Assembly (NCBI GenBank): GCA_900544595.1
Contig: UQVQ01000005.1
Location: 39,566-103,565, forward strand
DNA length: 64,000 nucleotides
Direction: 5' to 3'
Source: an uncultured Bacillota bacterium
GTDB taxonomy: Bacteria > Bacillota > Clostridia > Christensenellales > UBA1242
The notes below the pieces were generated by a model, which searched no databases, had not been told where the DNA came from, and worked only from the letters and a program-made list of their open reading frames with translations. Made by a program: the position numbers and the translations under genes. Positions within the stretch are counted from its first letter, which is position 1. Every line of letters starts with the position of its first letter. Positions 18,567 through 31,500 of this stretch are shown here, piece after piece.

Positions 18567-18650
18567 AAAAAAAATAATAAAAAATTCAAAAAAATAATAA
18601 AAAATTCAAAAAAAAATAGTAAAAAAATCGAAAAAAATGATTAAAAAATC
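18567..18650. repeat. Phased A-tract element (four imperfect 20-22-bp units)
   Basis: Eight A-tracts of 6-9 bases have centres at about 18570, 18581, 18591, 18601, 18612, 18624, 18634 and 18645, a mean spacing of about 10.7 bases. They form four similar units of the type A7-TAAT-A6-TTC. This is the arrangement expected of intrinsically curved DNA. The last unit also forms an A/T hairpin at the end of the ttcA-like gene. Confidence 0.75.
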
Positions 18651-19371
18651 ATTTTTTTGTAATTATTTTATCAAATAAATTATATCTTTCAGGATTTATT
18701 ATTGCATTTAAAATTTGCTTTTTAACATCAGGCATTTTTCGCTCCAAATCCGCCAAAAACAACTTAATTTCTTCGCGTTTTGTGTGGTGGTTAGCAGGGC
18801 AAATATTTTTAATTATTGGGTAGGTTTTCGACACCTCAATAATTGCTTTTTCGTCAACAAAAATAAGAGGACGAATTGAGGTTATATCCGTGTTTGAAAG
18901 ATAGGTTTTTGGCATGAAAGTGTTAAGCCTTCCCTCATAGAAAAGGGAAAGAAAAAAGGTTTCAATAAAATCGTCGCTGTGGTGCGCCAAAGCAACCTTA
19001 TTACACCCCAACTTTTTTGCTGCACTGTTAAGGTTTCCACGACGCAGTTTTGCGCATAAACTACAAGGGTTGCTCTCTTTTCTTATGTTAAAAACAACAT
19101 CAAAAATATCGGTTTTAATAATGTGGAGTTTAACGCCAAGATCTTTGCAAAAATTCTCAAGTGGAGCAAAATTTGTTTCTCCATTTGTTTGATCAATTGA
19201 GATGGCAATAAGTTCAAATTTTTTTGACGAAAACTTTTGAAATCTTGCAAGTGCGCTAAGCAAAACAAGGCTGTCCTTTCCGCCGCTAACGCCAACGGCA
19301 ACTTTGTCGCCTTCCCCAATCAAATCGTATGTTTCAATTGCTTTTCTCATTTTGCTTAATATGTGCTGCAT
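18649..19371 (-). CDS. ttcA: TtcA-like tRNA sulfurtransferase (PP-loop ATPase)
   Basis: This 240-residue protein contains the PP-loop SGGKDS (29-34), the cysteine pair CSLC (Cys103, Cys106) and a further Cys191 (NICPANHHTKR). This is the three-cysteine arrangement that binds an Fe-S cluster in TtcA-type enzymes. HHSDDFIETFFLSLFYEGRL is typical of the TtcA/TilS superfamily. TtcA thiolates C32 of some tRNAs after ATP activation. The protein is shorter than E. coli TtcA (about 310), as in many Firmicutes TtcA-family members, whose target base may differ. GAGG lies upstream of the ATG, and a TTGAAT-16-TAAAAT promoter lies at 19415-19388. It stops inside the phased A-tract region. Confidence 0.88.
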   Translation of the reverse strand: MQHILSKMRKAIETYDLIGEGDKVAVGVSGGKDSLVLLSALARFQKFSSKKFELIAISIDQTNGETNFAPLENFCKDLGVKLHIIKTDIFDVVFNIRKESNPCSLCAKLRRGNLNSAAKKLGCNKVALAHHSDDFIETFFLSLFYEGRLNTFMPKTYLSNTDITSIRPLIFVDEKAIIEVSKTYPIIKNICPANHHTKREEIKLFLADLERKMPDVKKQILNAIINPERYNLFDKIITKK

Positions 19372-19387
19372 AAAAACCTCAAAAAAT

Positions 19388-19415
19388 ATTTTAACAAAAT
19401 AATTTTTAAATTCAA
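19388..19415 (-). promoter_or_regulatory. Probable promoter of the ttcA-like gene
   Basis: On the minus strand: TTGAAT (19415-19410), 16 bases, TAAAAT (19393-19388), divergent from the giant-gene promoter. Confidence 0.5.
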
Positions 19416-19500
19416 AATAATTAAAACAAATCTGCTTTATTTTATTTTTTTATTTATAAAAATATAAAAATTCATAAAAAAGCATAAAATCGCTTTGAAT

Positions 19501-19529
19501 TCGACACAAAATGCATTATTATATATAAT
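19501..19529 (+). promoter_or_regulatory. Promoter of the giant lipoprotein genes
   Basis: TCGACA (19501-19506), 17 bases, TATAAT (19524-19529). A ribosome site ACGGAGG precedes the ATG at 19587. No other promoter is evident in the 27 bases between the two giant genes, so one transcript of about 28.5 kb is likely. Confidence 0.7.
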
Positions 19530-19586
19530 TATTAAAGGGAAACTAATAAAAATTTATTTTTTAGGAATAGTAACACGGAGGAAACA

Positions 19587-22500
19587 ATGAGAAAATTTTT
19601 GGGGATTGTGTGCAGTTTAGTTTTAATTCTTGTTGCGGGGGTAACTTTTGCGGCCTGTGGGAAGCAAGATGCAAAAGTTTCAATTTCGGCAAGCGAATTG
19701 GAAGTTGAACTTGTTATTGGAACAGAAAAACAATCAAAAGATGTTGAATTCTTGGTTGAAAACTTTGGCAACGGAAGTGGTCAGGTTAATTTCAGCGTTG
19801 AAGAAAACGAAAAGAACATTGTTTCTCTTGAATCAAGTTATCTTAACAACGGAAAAACAAAACTAACAGTTACGGGTCTTAAACGAGGAACGGCTCGAAT
19901 TGTTGCAACAAGTTTGCAGGGCTCGACAAAAGTTGTTTTAACCGTTAAAGTTGTTCAGCCAATAACTGGGCTCAAACTCAAAAATGAATATGTTAACAAA
20001 CTTTACGCAATAACTGGCGAAAGCCTTAATCTTGCGCAAGAAGAAATTTGGAATTTCATGCCTTCGGAAACAAATCAACGCGATTTGGTTTTTTCAATTA
20101 TTGGGAATTCGCAAGGTTGCGAAATTCAAGACGGAAAACTTGTTGTTGCAAACAACTGCGCTCTTTCAAGCGTAACAATTAGAGCAACTTCTGCTTTTAA
20201 TTCGGAAATTTCAGCTGAATTTGAAGTTAAAATTTTAAATCCAATTGAAGTTGTTATGCAAATTGACGGGAAAAGAGTTGTTGAAAAAGTTGAAAACTCT
20301 TCACAAATCTTAAATTTTATTGAAATTTTCCCTCGCGAGCTTGACGGATCAATATATCCTAACAGCAAGGAAGTTGTTTTGGCTGTTAAAGCGGGAAGTG
20401 AAGCGGAAACTTTAAACATTGACAAAGTTTTCTTTTCAACCGAAGAAAAGTTTAGCGTCCAACAAACAGCCTATTCCTACGATGCAGCCTCAAAAATTCA
20501 CATTTATAAATTCTTAATTCAAGCAAACTCAAATGACGCAGGAAAAATTGACGCTGTTTCGTTTAAAGTTTCATATGAAGGATTTAAAGCGGGGCAGGAC
20601 GACTATTCAGTTAGCTCGGTTAAACTTAACCTAAGCTCCTATAACAAACCTATTTCGGTTGAAGTTAACGGAGAATCTGGAACAACCGAAATTGATGTTT
20701 TTGAAAACTCAATTAACTTTTCAAACGGGAAATTGATTGAAATTTCTCTTCTTCCAGGCAATATTAAGCCATCTGAAAACACAATAACAATTTGGGCAGA
20801 AGATTTTTCAAACCTTCCAATTTCTCTTTACAAGCTTAATGCAACCCGAACAGGCTATGTTTGCGTTTTTGGTTTCGACCAAAAGGGGAATGCAGTTGGA
20901 GCGGTTCAAAATGGAATTCGTTATGCAACAATTTCTTCGGGAACAAAACTTTATGCGTTCATAAATTCCAACTATAATTCGCTTGTTGGAACGAATAAAG
21001 CAGCAAAAATGTATGCGCAAGCAACAGATTTTTGTAAATTCACAGTTGATTCAACGTCAAGAGCGTTAACAACAATGAACTTTGTTATAAATCCAAACGC
21101 AAAGAGTATTTCGCTTGCAGAAATGAACGACGAAAATATCTTAACAAGAGTTGAATCCACAACAATTTTTGTTGAAATTGGGAAAAAAGTTACAAAATAC
21201 ATCGCAATTGACCCAAATACCTTCACAATTGGCTCAAATTCTGTTATCAAAATTGCAAATTCAAAAATTGCAACAATTGGACAACTTGTTGAATTTGCAA
21301 GCGACGAAAACTATACATATGGAAAATTTGAAATTGAAGCAACAAGAGTTGGCTCCTCAACTTTAACCGTTGTTCTTTCAGACGGGAAAACAAAAGAATT
21401 TAAAATTGTTGTTGTAAGCCCTCTTGAAAAACTTGATATGAACCTAGAGGATATAACTTTTGGAGGAACTGTTATTGAAAGCGACATTGTTCCATACAAA
21501 AACATAACCGACACTGAAGTTGTTGTTGGCGAAAACAATGCGTTTGTTGCTCTTAACAAACTTTCAATTGCAAACTCGGGCGGAAGCGGAATTCAACTTA
21601 TCAAAACGCCAACTCCTTCAACCGCTCAATACTATTTAAGCTATAAATTTGCGGATTTCACAATGCCAGAAGGTGAAACTCTTCAAACATTAACTTTAAG
21701 CAAGGTTAAAGACAGCCTTGGCGAAGAAAACTTTGAAAACGTTTGGAACGATTCAAGCGACATAATTAACACATCTCGCCTTAGCAACCTTTCAATTATT
21801 GAAGCAAAAAATTCTGGTGCAGAGGGGAATGTTCTTGTTAAAGTTGCTGTTTATGCAATGAATTCAAATGGGGAATATGGCGACGAACCAGTTGGCTATT
21901 TCTACTATTTAATTAACTTCTTCGTTCCTGTTAAAGGGCTTTCCTTAAACAACGGAACTCTTGAACTTTACACATATAACACAATTGGTGATAAATTTGT
22001 TGATAAAAACGGAATTAACAAATCAATTGGAAGTTTTTCCGTTACAGTTAACCCTGTTAACCAAGGTTTAACCCCAACATATTTAAACAGCTTGGAAGTT
22101 TATGTTAACGGAAGAACAAGATTAACAAACGACCTTTTTGAACAAAACGAAAATGTTATTCTTCTTTCAAAAGGCGGAACAATTGTTTCAAGCCTTGAAA
22201 ACACGGCTTTAAAAATTGTTAGAACAAAAGTTAACAACACTTTCACCTTCCAAATTCAAGCATTTAGCGGGGAAGGAACTTACATTTTTGCGCTTGTTCT
22301 TTCCGAAATTAACGAAGCAAAACGCTTCACAGCAATTTCAAGAGTTGTTGTTTCCGAAGCGGTTGAAATTTCGGACATAGATGTTGTTAATGCAAGCGAA
22401 AAAGACCCAATTCAATTTAACAATATCATTAAAACAAGCGAAAGCGGGGAACAAGACGAAATGGAAGCAGTTAACAACCCATTCGAGCTTGAACTTATAT

Positions 22501-25500
22501 ATAACATTTATGGACCATCGGGCAAAGAAATAACAAATTCTTCGCTTGAATTTGAACTTTCATGGAAAACTTTGGCTGCCGGCGAAAGTTTCGTTGATGA
22601 AAATGGGAACCGAGTTAACTTTGCATCAATTTCAAACGGTAAAATAAAAATTCTTCGCGCGGCTTACGACTACAGCGATTTCTATAACCTTTCGGAAGAA
22701 GAAAGAGAGGGGAAAGATAAGGAAGAATATAAAAAGTTTGTTGTTTTTGGCGGAGAAGGGTCTTTAAGAATCTATCCAACTTCAAACTATTTCCTTTCAA
22801 CAAGCGGCTGGAACGGAGAAAGCCCAATTGTTGAAATCCCAATCTTTGTTTCGGACGGAACAAACATTGCTTTCTATATAACAAAAGCGGACGACCTTAA
22901 CCTTCTTGGACAATATCCAAATTCAAGTTTTGAACTTAGAACGAACATTGCTGGAGAACCACAAAATTATATTCCTGTTGAAAAATTTTCTGGGAAATTG
23001 TTCGGCGCAAATGGAAGTTCATACTACATTTTAACAGCAAAACCTCTTTTCAAACAATTAACATCTGAGGCGGTTGTTGAAAACTTCTACTATGCTAACG
23101 TAACATCAGGTTTTAGTTCTGAGGATTGCTTATCTATTAAGGAAATGCTTGAACTTCGCTCAACAGTTGATGGAACAACCTATTATGGCGGACTTGCAAA
23201 CATAAACGAAGGAACAATCCGAAACATTAGCGGGGCGCTTTCAATTGCAACTGAGGATGATCCATTAGTAATAGGGCTTGCAGCAGCAACCACAACAATT
23301 GCGAATAAAGCCACAGATCTACTTGATATGTCATTGTCGGTTCTTACGGTAAACAAAAATAATGCAATTAACCAAAAAGGGCTTTTCGACAGCGCTTCGC
23401 AATTTATTGCTGGCGAACTTGTTAAATACACTGGCGGTCTTGTTGGGCTTAATAAAGGTGTTATTGAAGGGAAAGACGGGCTTTACTACACAGGATCTGT
23501 TATGGGCGCAAATGCTGGCGGAATTGCTGGTGTTAACGATGGAATAATTAGAAACTATGAATTCTATGGCTGCGTTTATGGAGCAGAAACAGCTGGCGGA
23601 ATTGTTGCTCTTAACAGCGGAAATATAACAAACTGCAATGTTTTAACATTGTCGCTATTCAATATTGCAGTTTACACCCTTAACAAAAAAGCATATGACT
23701 ATTCAAAAACAACAATTGATTTTGCAGTTGGCGGAATTGCCGCAATAAGCAATGGCGGAACAATTTTCCGATCAAAAGTTGAAGCATCTTCAAATTCCGA
23801 TTTCAACCTAGGCGGCTTTGGAGGAATTATTGATGTAGAAAAGGTTGACAAAGAAATTTATCGAACAATTAATGGAAAGGCAATTGGAAAAGGAAATGTT
23901 ACTGCAACATATTACTTAGACCAAAACACATTCAAATTTAATGATATTGAATATGCAATTGACGATTTATCAAATCCAACAAAATTAACATACACATTAA
24001 ATAACGAAAATAAAGAAATTGCAATTGTTGAAAACAGATTTACAATTGGCAACGCAAGTTTCCAAATTTCTGGAACAGATATCTATGCAAGCGCCGATTT
24101 TGCAACAAAAACAATTTATGGCGGCGGACTTGTTGGAATTTTAGGAAAAGATGCATCGCTTAAAGAATGTATCTTCAACGGCTCAATTTCTGTTAACAAC
24201 ATTGTTTCGGGCGGTTTTGTTGGAAAACTTCCTGCAAACAAAGGAAACGCAAACTCACGAGTTCAAGATTGCTATGCGATTGCTCGCTATGAGGAAACAA
24301 GCGAAAATAATTCAACAATTAACGGTCAATTCATTGGAATTGGCGAACTTTCCGAAATTAAAAATTCCTATGTTGTTTCAAACGGAACATTTGGCTATGC
24401 AGGTCAGGGAACGGGAACTCTTGTTTCTTCCTATTTAAAAAGACAAAATGTTGACTACACTCCATTATTAAACATCAACGATGTTTTCAACAAAAATTCA
24501 TCGTTTGGAAGCGGTTCAAGCAGTTACGACACAATTGATTTAAAATATGGCTTAACTCTTGGCTCATTTGTTAATATGAGTTGGTATAACTTATATCAAA
24601 CAGGATATTTATCCTATGCAACTGCAATTAACGGCACTGATGTTACCTTAACTGTTACCGTTAAAATGGGCGTTGGCGAAGAGGGAACTGCCGAATTTGA
24701 AAAGAATTTCACGTTCAATCTTAAAACTAACACAAGCCAAGGTAACATTACTTCCGAAACTTTCACTTTCCGTGGAATCAATTACAACATAGTAATTGAA
24801 GATGACAGTTCCTATTGCAATCTTATAGTTAGAGCAAATAACACAGAAATTATGAACATTCAAGAGGGAACAACAAGTTCAGGAAAGGTTCAAGTTTCCA
24901 AAACAGAGGCAAAAATCGTTGAAAATCTTGTTTTTAGATCAAACGAAATCATCGACAAACTTAAAGATGCAACAAACACTGCATATTTCAGATTTGTTTT
25001 TGAAGAAACTCTGGAGCAGGAAGGTCAAGTTTACACAATAACTCCATCGGTTTCTGTTTTAGATATTTTATATGCAAAATACTACTACATTTGGGTTTAT
25101 AACAACTTTGATGCGCTTTACGCAAACAAAGACTTTATTAGCGCAATTGGCGGAGAAGGTGGAATAACTTTTGAAAAATTCGTGGGAAACATCTTTGGAA
25201 TTTCCGAAACATTAACTGTTTCAGAACTTAAAGAAAGAATTAAAACAATTGTTGAAGGAACAATTCTTCCTCAATTCGTTTCGGGCTTTGAAACTCTTAA
25301 AGAAGATGTTGCAAACTATAGAACAAAGTTTGGAACAGCAAAAACAGCATTTGTTAAATTTATTAGAGATTACTATCCAGAAAAACTTACTGATGTTGAA
25401 AACGAGTTCAGCCTTGCAGAAACTTTACTTGAACAAGGCAGCGCAATGCTTAACATTGAAAGCGCAACTCTTGAAAATGTATCAACAATTAAATCATGTT

Positions 25501-28500
25501 TGGATCTCATTCTTTCTTCGATAAGTAAAACAGTTAATGCATTCTTTGAAAATGTTCCAGAAAACGGCGAACATGAATTGGATTTTGATGTGTTATTGCT
25601 TTTCTATGACATTTATTACGCACAAATGTTAAATGGTTCAATTGGCAACTTTGCATACACCTTAAAAGTTGTTGAAGCAACTTTCAAAGAGTTAAATATG
25701 CCTTCAACTCTTGAAGAGTTCCAAAGTGCAGGTTGGGACATTGCAAACGAAGATGAGGATTCAAACAGTACATGGACATTTAAAGACGGCGAACTTCCTC
25801 TTTTAAGAAACAAGAAATTAACACAAAGAATTTCAAGTTATGGCCTTGCATTCAAAGAAAATAATAAACTGTTTAGGTCGAAAATTGATGGCGCAGGAAA
25901 TATGAACCTTCTTCTTTTCAACTACAGCGTTCTTGGCGAATTGACAGCCGAGCAAGAAGCAAAACTCCACGATTTAAACTCTCTTAACATAAGCGATGTT
26001 TTCTCGTTTAAAAACATCAACGGGGAAGAAGTTGAAGGAGAAGTAGGGCAATTTATTATAAGCAGCAATAACAAGAGTGTTATTCAAATTATTGGTGGCA
26101 AAATTCAAATTGTTGGAACAGGAGAGGCAACTTTAACAATTTCGCCTTTATATAAGTCATTCGACATATCAGGTGAAAGTCTTGAAAAGAAAATTACAGT
26201 TTATGTTGTTAATCCAATTGGAAATGTTCAAATTTTCCAAGGAGTTAGCGAAAAAACAAATCCGATCAATAATGAAACAATATTTATATATAAAAATGAA
26301 TTAAATTATATAACTATTTCAGAAAAAACAACAATTTCTCTTGCTAACACAGTTTTCAATTTTATTAGAAATGCAATGGCATATGACATTGGAAGAGATG
26401 AGGTTTTTGAAATTTTAGGATTGACGGCTGGGGCAGACGAAGGAAGATTTGCGGAGGGAACTTTAACAATTAAACCTGGCGATGGCGCTATAATTACTGA
26501 TCCTTATGAGTTTATTGTTAAAACGCTTTTGCAAACGCAAAACCAAAACTTTAAAAACGTTTCCGATCTTACAACTTTTATTAAAAGTGTTAATGAGATT
26601 TTGGAGCAATATAGCGAAAATTTCTTTGCAAATGTTTCAATTAAAGCCGACAGAATTTTAATTTCAATTAAAGAAGCAGAAATGGACCCTTCAAGCGTTG
26701 TTTCTGTTGATTCCGAACTTCAAACCTCAAACGAGGAAGATGAACTTCTTATTGTTCTTCGCGATGAAAACGGAAATGTTATTTGGGTTTCAAAAGACAT
26801 TAAAATTGGTGATGTTGAATATAAAGTTCAAAATAACAGCAACATTTTTGAAATAATATCAAACAGCAGCGCATATCAAGACGGGAAAATTGTTAACAAA
26901 ACTTTAATTAGCATTCGCGAAGATGTTCGAAACACAATTGTTAAAACAAGCACCTACACAGTTACATTCAGCGACAGCGGCTTGGAAAAAACAAGCACAT
27001 TAGTGTTAAAACTTAAACCACAAGAGATTTTGAATGTAACCTATGTTCATAACAATCGAACAGAAGACTCAACCGAAAACGGAATTAAAATTCAAGACGA
27101 ACCAAGTTCAGTTTTGATGCCTGGCGACAGCGGACTTTTAACAATTGGACTTTATCCAACCTATGCAAATTTCAGCCGAATTGTTTTAACAAGCGACTTG
27201 GTTGACGGGCAAAACTATATTTTGCTTGAACAAATGTATAAATCGGGGCAATACTACCTTCCTGTTTCTTCAACAACAGGCTATTTGAGCGTTAGAGATG
27301 GAAATGTTTTAACAATAACAAAACCTTCCGACCCAGCGCTTGTTGAAAACGGAAACATCTATGTTCGAACAAAGATGCTTGAAACAGTTAACGAAGGACT
27401 CTATTTCCCAATTAACATAACAATTTATGCGCTCGACGAAAACGGAAACGAATACGTTGCAAAATCGGAAACAATAACTCTTCTTTCCGAAACAATTGAC
27501 GGCGCGCAAATAACAATTAACGGCGGAAAAGACGCAACTCTTGCAAGAGGAAACACCTATCCAATTAGAATTAGTGTTAACCAAAGTCAAACACTTTCTA
27601 GGTTCTATCTTTCAAATCTTGAAGGAGATTCACAAAATGTTAACGATTTTGTTGCTCTATACTTTAACACTGCGGAATATGAAATTGAAAACAACAGAAA
27701 GGTTTATAGCGGAACAATAACAATTGGCCTTGATGCTGAACTTAAAGGCGATGGAGTTTTCAATGTTCAAACAGTTGTTAGCAAGATGATTAACGGAAAA
27801 CTTGAATCAACAACCGATTCTGTTGAAATTCGCGTTGTGGATTTTCTTGTTGAAGGAATTAAAATTAAAGGCAATGCCGACGACGACAATGTTTTCAACA
27901 CCCCAGCAGCAATTGAAAAAGACTTGAATTTTGAGTTCATTTTCTCAAAAACACCAGAAAAAACAAGTTCAGAGCAAGAATCTTCGTTTGAAAGAATTGA
28001 AAACGGCAAGAAAGAGTTTGTTAATTCTGTTTCTTTCAAACAATTCTTTAAAAATGAGTTTGAAGGAAAAGAAAAGAACTATCAATATGTTATTAACACT
28101 GATAGAGATTTCAAAGTTAACTCAGGCCATCCAACTCACGTTTCAACAACAAATTGCAGCATCGCTTATGATTTGTATTTCACAAGCGATATGACCCCAT
28201 ACATTAACTCAATTACGGGAGAAACACAAGAAAACCAATATTTCAGCATTAAATATAATGGAGATAAAAATTCAACCAATATTGATGCAACAACACTTAA
28301 AATAACAGGGAAATCTGTTGGCGGCGTTAATATGACAATTAAAATTGGCTATCGCGTTCCTGGATTAGATTATGACCAATATATTACTTATAACTTTGTT
28401 GTTAATGTTCAAGTTTATTCCGACGAAGATAAACCAACTCCAATTGAAAATGCAGAACAATTTGTTGAATATTTAACATCAGGCGGAAATCAATATGCTT

Positions 28501-31500
28501 CAACAAACTTTATTTTAATGAATGATATTGTCCTTGAAAATTTCACACCTTTTGAAACAACAAATTTTGCAAGTTTAGACGGAAATAATAAAGTTATAAC
28601 AATTAAAAACTTTAACATTCCAACAGGAAACAGCGTTAACCTTGGACTTTTTGTTGCTGTTGCAAATAATTCAACCGTTAAAAACCTTGTTGTTAACTAT
28701 GGACAACTTGCCGATATCATTGTTCCAACTTCTGTAACAAATTTCAACTTTGGCGGGCTTGCAATAACAAACAGCGGAACAATCTATAACTGTGAAGTTG
28801 TTTCTCTCGACCTTGAAAGCGAGGAAAATTCACCTTCGGCAAATGCAGGAATAAGAATTTACTTCGGCTCGGAAGGCAAACAAAAAGCAGATAATGTTTC
28901 CTCTCAAATTGCAGGGTTTGTTGTTAACAATAATTCAAGCATAACAAACAGTCGTGTTGGAGCAAAAACAATCTTCCGCGAAAACGGAGTTGCGGTTGTT
29001 GAAGGCTTCAAACATATTTCATATGTTGACGATAAAGTTGTAACAGAAGTGTTTAACTATGGCGCGTTCAACATTATTGGGCAAGGCAATATGTCTGGCT
29101 TTGTTATAACAAACAACGGCGTTATTGCTGCGTCCTATTTCGCAAACGGAAAAATAGTTAACCAAACAACCTCTGGTTCGCTTAGCGAAACAGCAGGATT
29201 TGTTGTTGTAAACAATATGGAAGGAACAATATTTGGTTCGTTCGTTGAAGGAATTAAACTCGATTCCGACACAAGCGTTAACATAACAGGCGGAGGAATT
29301 GTTGCGCAAGGAATTAGCGCTGGGTTCGCATATGAAAACTATGGCTCAATTTCCGATTGCTACACAAACATTCGCCTTGCAGGAGAAAGCACGGGAAGAA
29401 TTGTTTCTGGATTTGTTTATAACAACCACACAAGCGGAAAAGTTGCAAGATGCTACAGCGCATCAACAATTGTTGGGCAGCTTACAACTCAAATGCCATT
29501 CTCGGGCAAAAACGCGCGCGACGAAATTATGCAAAACGCAGAAGAAGGGCTTGTTAACTGTTACTATCTTGTTAAGAAACAAGACACCGAATCTGTTTTG
29601 GAAGAAAAATATAATACGGGAGCAATTGCTCTTCAAATTTCAACCTTAAGAAGCGACACTTTCTATGGCTTAACTTTAACAACCAAGAAAAACGGAAACG
29701 ACGGAGTTTGGGCTTGGGACGGGCTTTTGCCACAACTTGTTAGCGCAAATCAAAAGGCAATTTCGGTTAGAAGAGTTATTAAAAACTATAGCAGTTTAGT
29801 TTCTGGCGGTTCTTCAATTGAAAACATCAATATTTATCCATACATTCCAGGATATGAATATGGAAGTCAAGCAAATCCAATCATAATTCGCTCTGCCGAT
29901 GAATTTAATAGAGTTTTTGGACAAGAAACGGGGCTTGTTAAGAACGCATACTACGCGATAAGCCAAATGTATAACAAAGAGATAGGAATTGTTTTTGGAA
30001 GTTATCGTCTTGTTGCGTCAATTGACTTCGACAGTTTAACTTACGTTGAAAATGTTAAAATTTCATCTTCAATCATGGATTTGGCAAGAAACGGAAGCGT
30101 AAACTTTGGAACTTTCGACGGAAATGCATTAACAATTGCGAATGTTGAAGTTTCGCTTGATAACCAAAGTTCTGTTGGCTTGTTCTCAAGAATAACTGGC
30201 GGCGGTGTTTTCAAAAATGCAACTTTAACTGTTAAGAGCGTAACAACGGGGCAAAATGGAATTTATGCTGGCGCTGTTGCAGGATATGTTTCAAATTCGT
30301 CGCTTGCTAACATAACTGTTGAACCTGTTACGGCAACAGGCGAAGGCCGTTCAAAAATTTCCGGACAGAACATTGTTGGGGGCGTTGTTGGAGCAGTTGT
30401 TGGGAACAGCACAGTTTCAAATCTTGTTTCTTCAATTTCAGTTATTTCGGGAAATGCACAAGCGAAGAGAGATTTAAACAACTACATACTCAATGTTTTA
30501 AGAAGCAGCGCAACTGTTGTTAACGGTGTTTTAACCGATAGGAACAGAGAATATAGTTTTGCTGGCGGTGTTATTGGTCTTTTGGATATTTATGAAGACC
30601 TTAACGACCAAAGCGTTGTTTCATCTTTACCAAACGCAAAACAATTAACTTTCATTGGAAACGAAGTTTCTGTTCAAGGAAGCATTGTTGGCGGCGTTGT
30701 TGGATATAACGGCGCAAGCACATATCTTGTTGATTCAGCTTTTGTTTTAAAGGGGAGCGAAGATTCTCTTAACCAAAGATTGATCACATATGAAAACACA
30801 ATTGGGGGCGTTGTTGGTGTTAACAAAGGCGATCTTTTCGAACTTAGAATTGAGCACGATAACTCAATTCAAAAGAAAATTGAAGATAACCTTCAAGGCT
30901 ACTATAACAACGAAAGCGAAATCTTCCGCGGAAACACAAAACTTTTCAACAGCATTGGAACAGGCACTAACATATATGCTGGCGGACTTGTTGGACAAAT
31001 GCTTGGTGGAAACATAACCGTTTCCTACAGCCGCGTTGATGTTGCATTAAACAAGGCAATTGCGGGCGGTGTTATTGGCTTTACCAACACCAGATTAGAT
31101 TTAATTGAAATCTATGCTTTCGGCGATGTTGACGGAGAAATTGCAGGCGGAATTATCGGCCGCGCAAATGCTGCTGTAAGTTTCGAACGTTGCGTTGCAA
31201 TCAACTTCATTTCAAAAACCAATTCACATTTAATTGGTGCAATTAACGCAGCAAACAGCGGAACAACTCCTCAACAAGGAACGGATGGCGCTTGGACAAT
31301 TGAAAACGACGGTGTAACATACAACGTTCAACTCGACTCAACGGGGAAAATTGTTGCAATTGAGATGAATGGATTTGGAACTTTAATTGGAGATCAGAAA
31401 AATTCCTACATAATTTCCGAGGAAGTTTATGCAAACGATTTCATAACCTACAAGCAGCTTCAAGTTAAATTCAATAAAGGCGAGAAAGAGGAAAAATCCT

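Noticed and set aside
18460..18650. Replication origin (AT-rich region near gyrBA)
   Set aside because: No DnaA boxes of the TTATCCACA type were seen and dnaA, dnaN and recF are absent; the A-rich stretch is better described as phased A-tracts.
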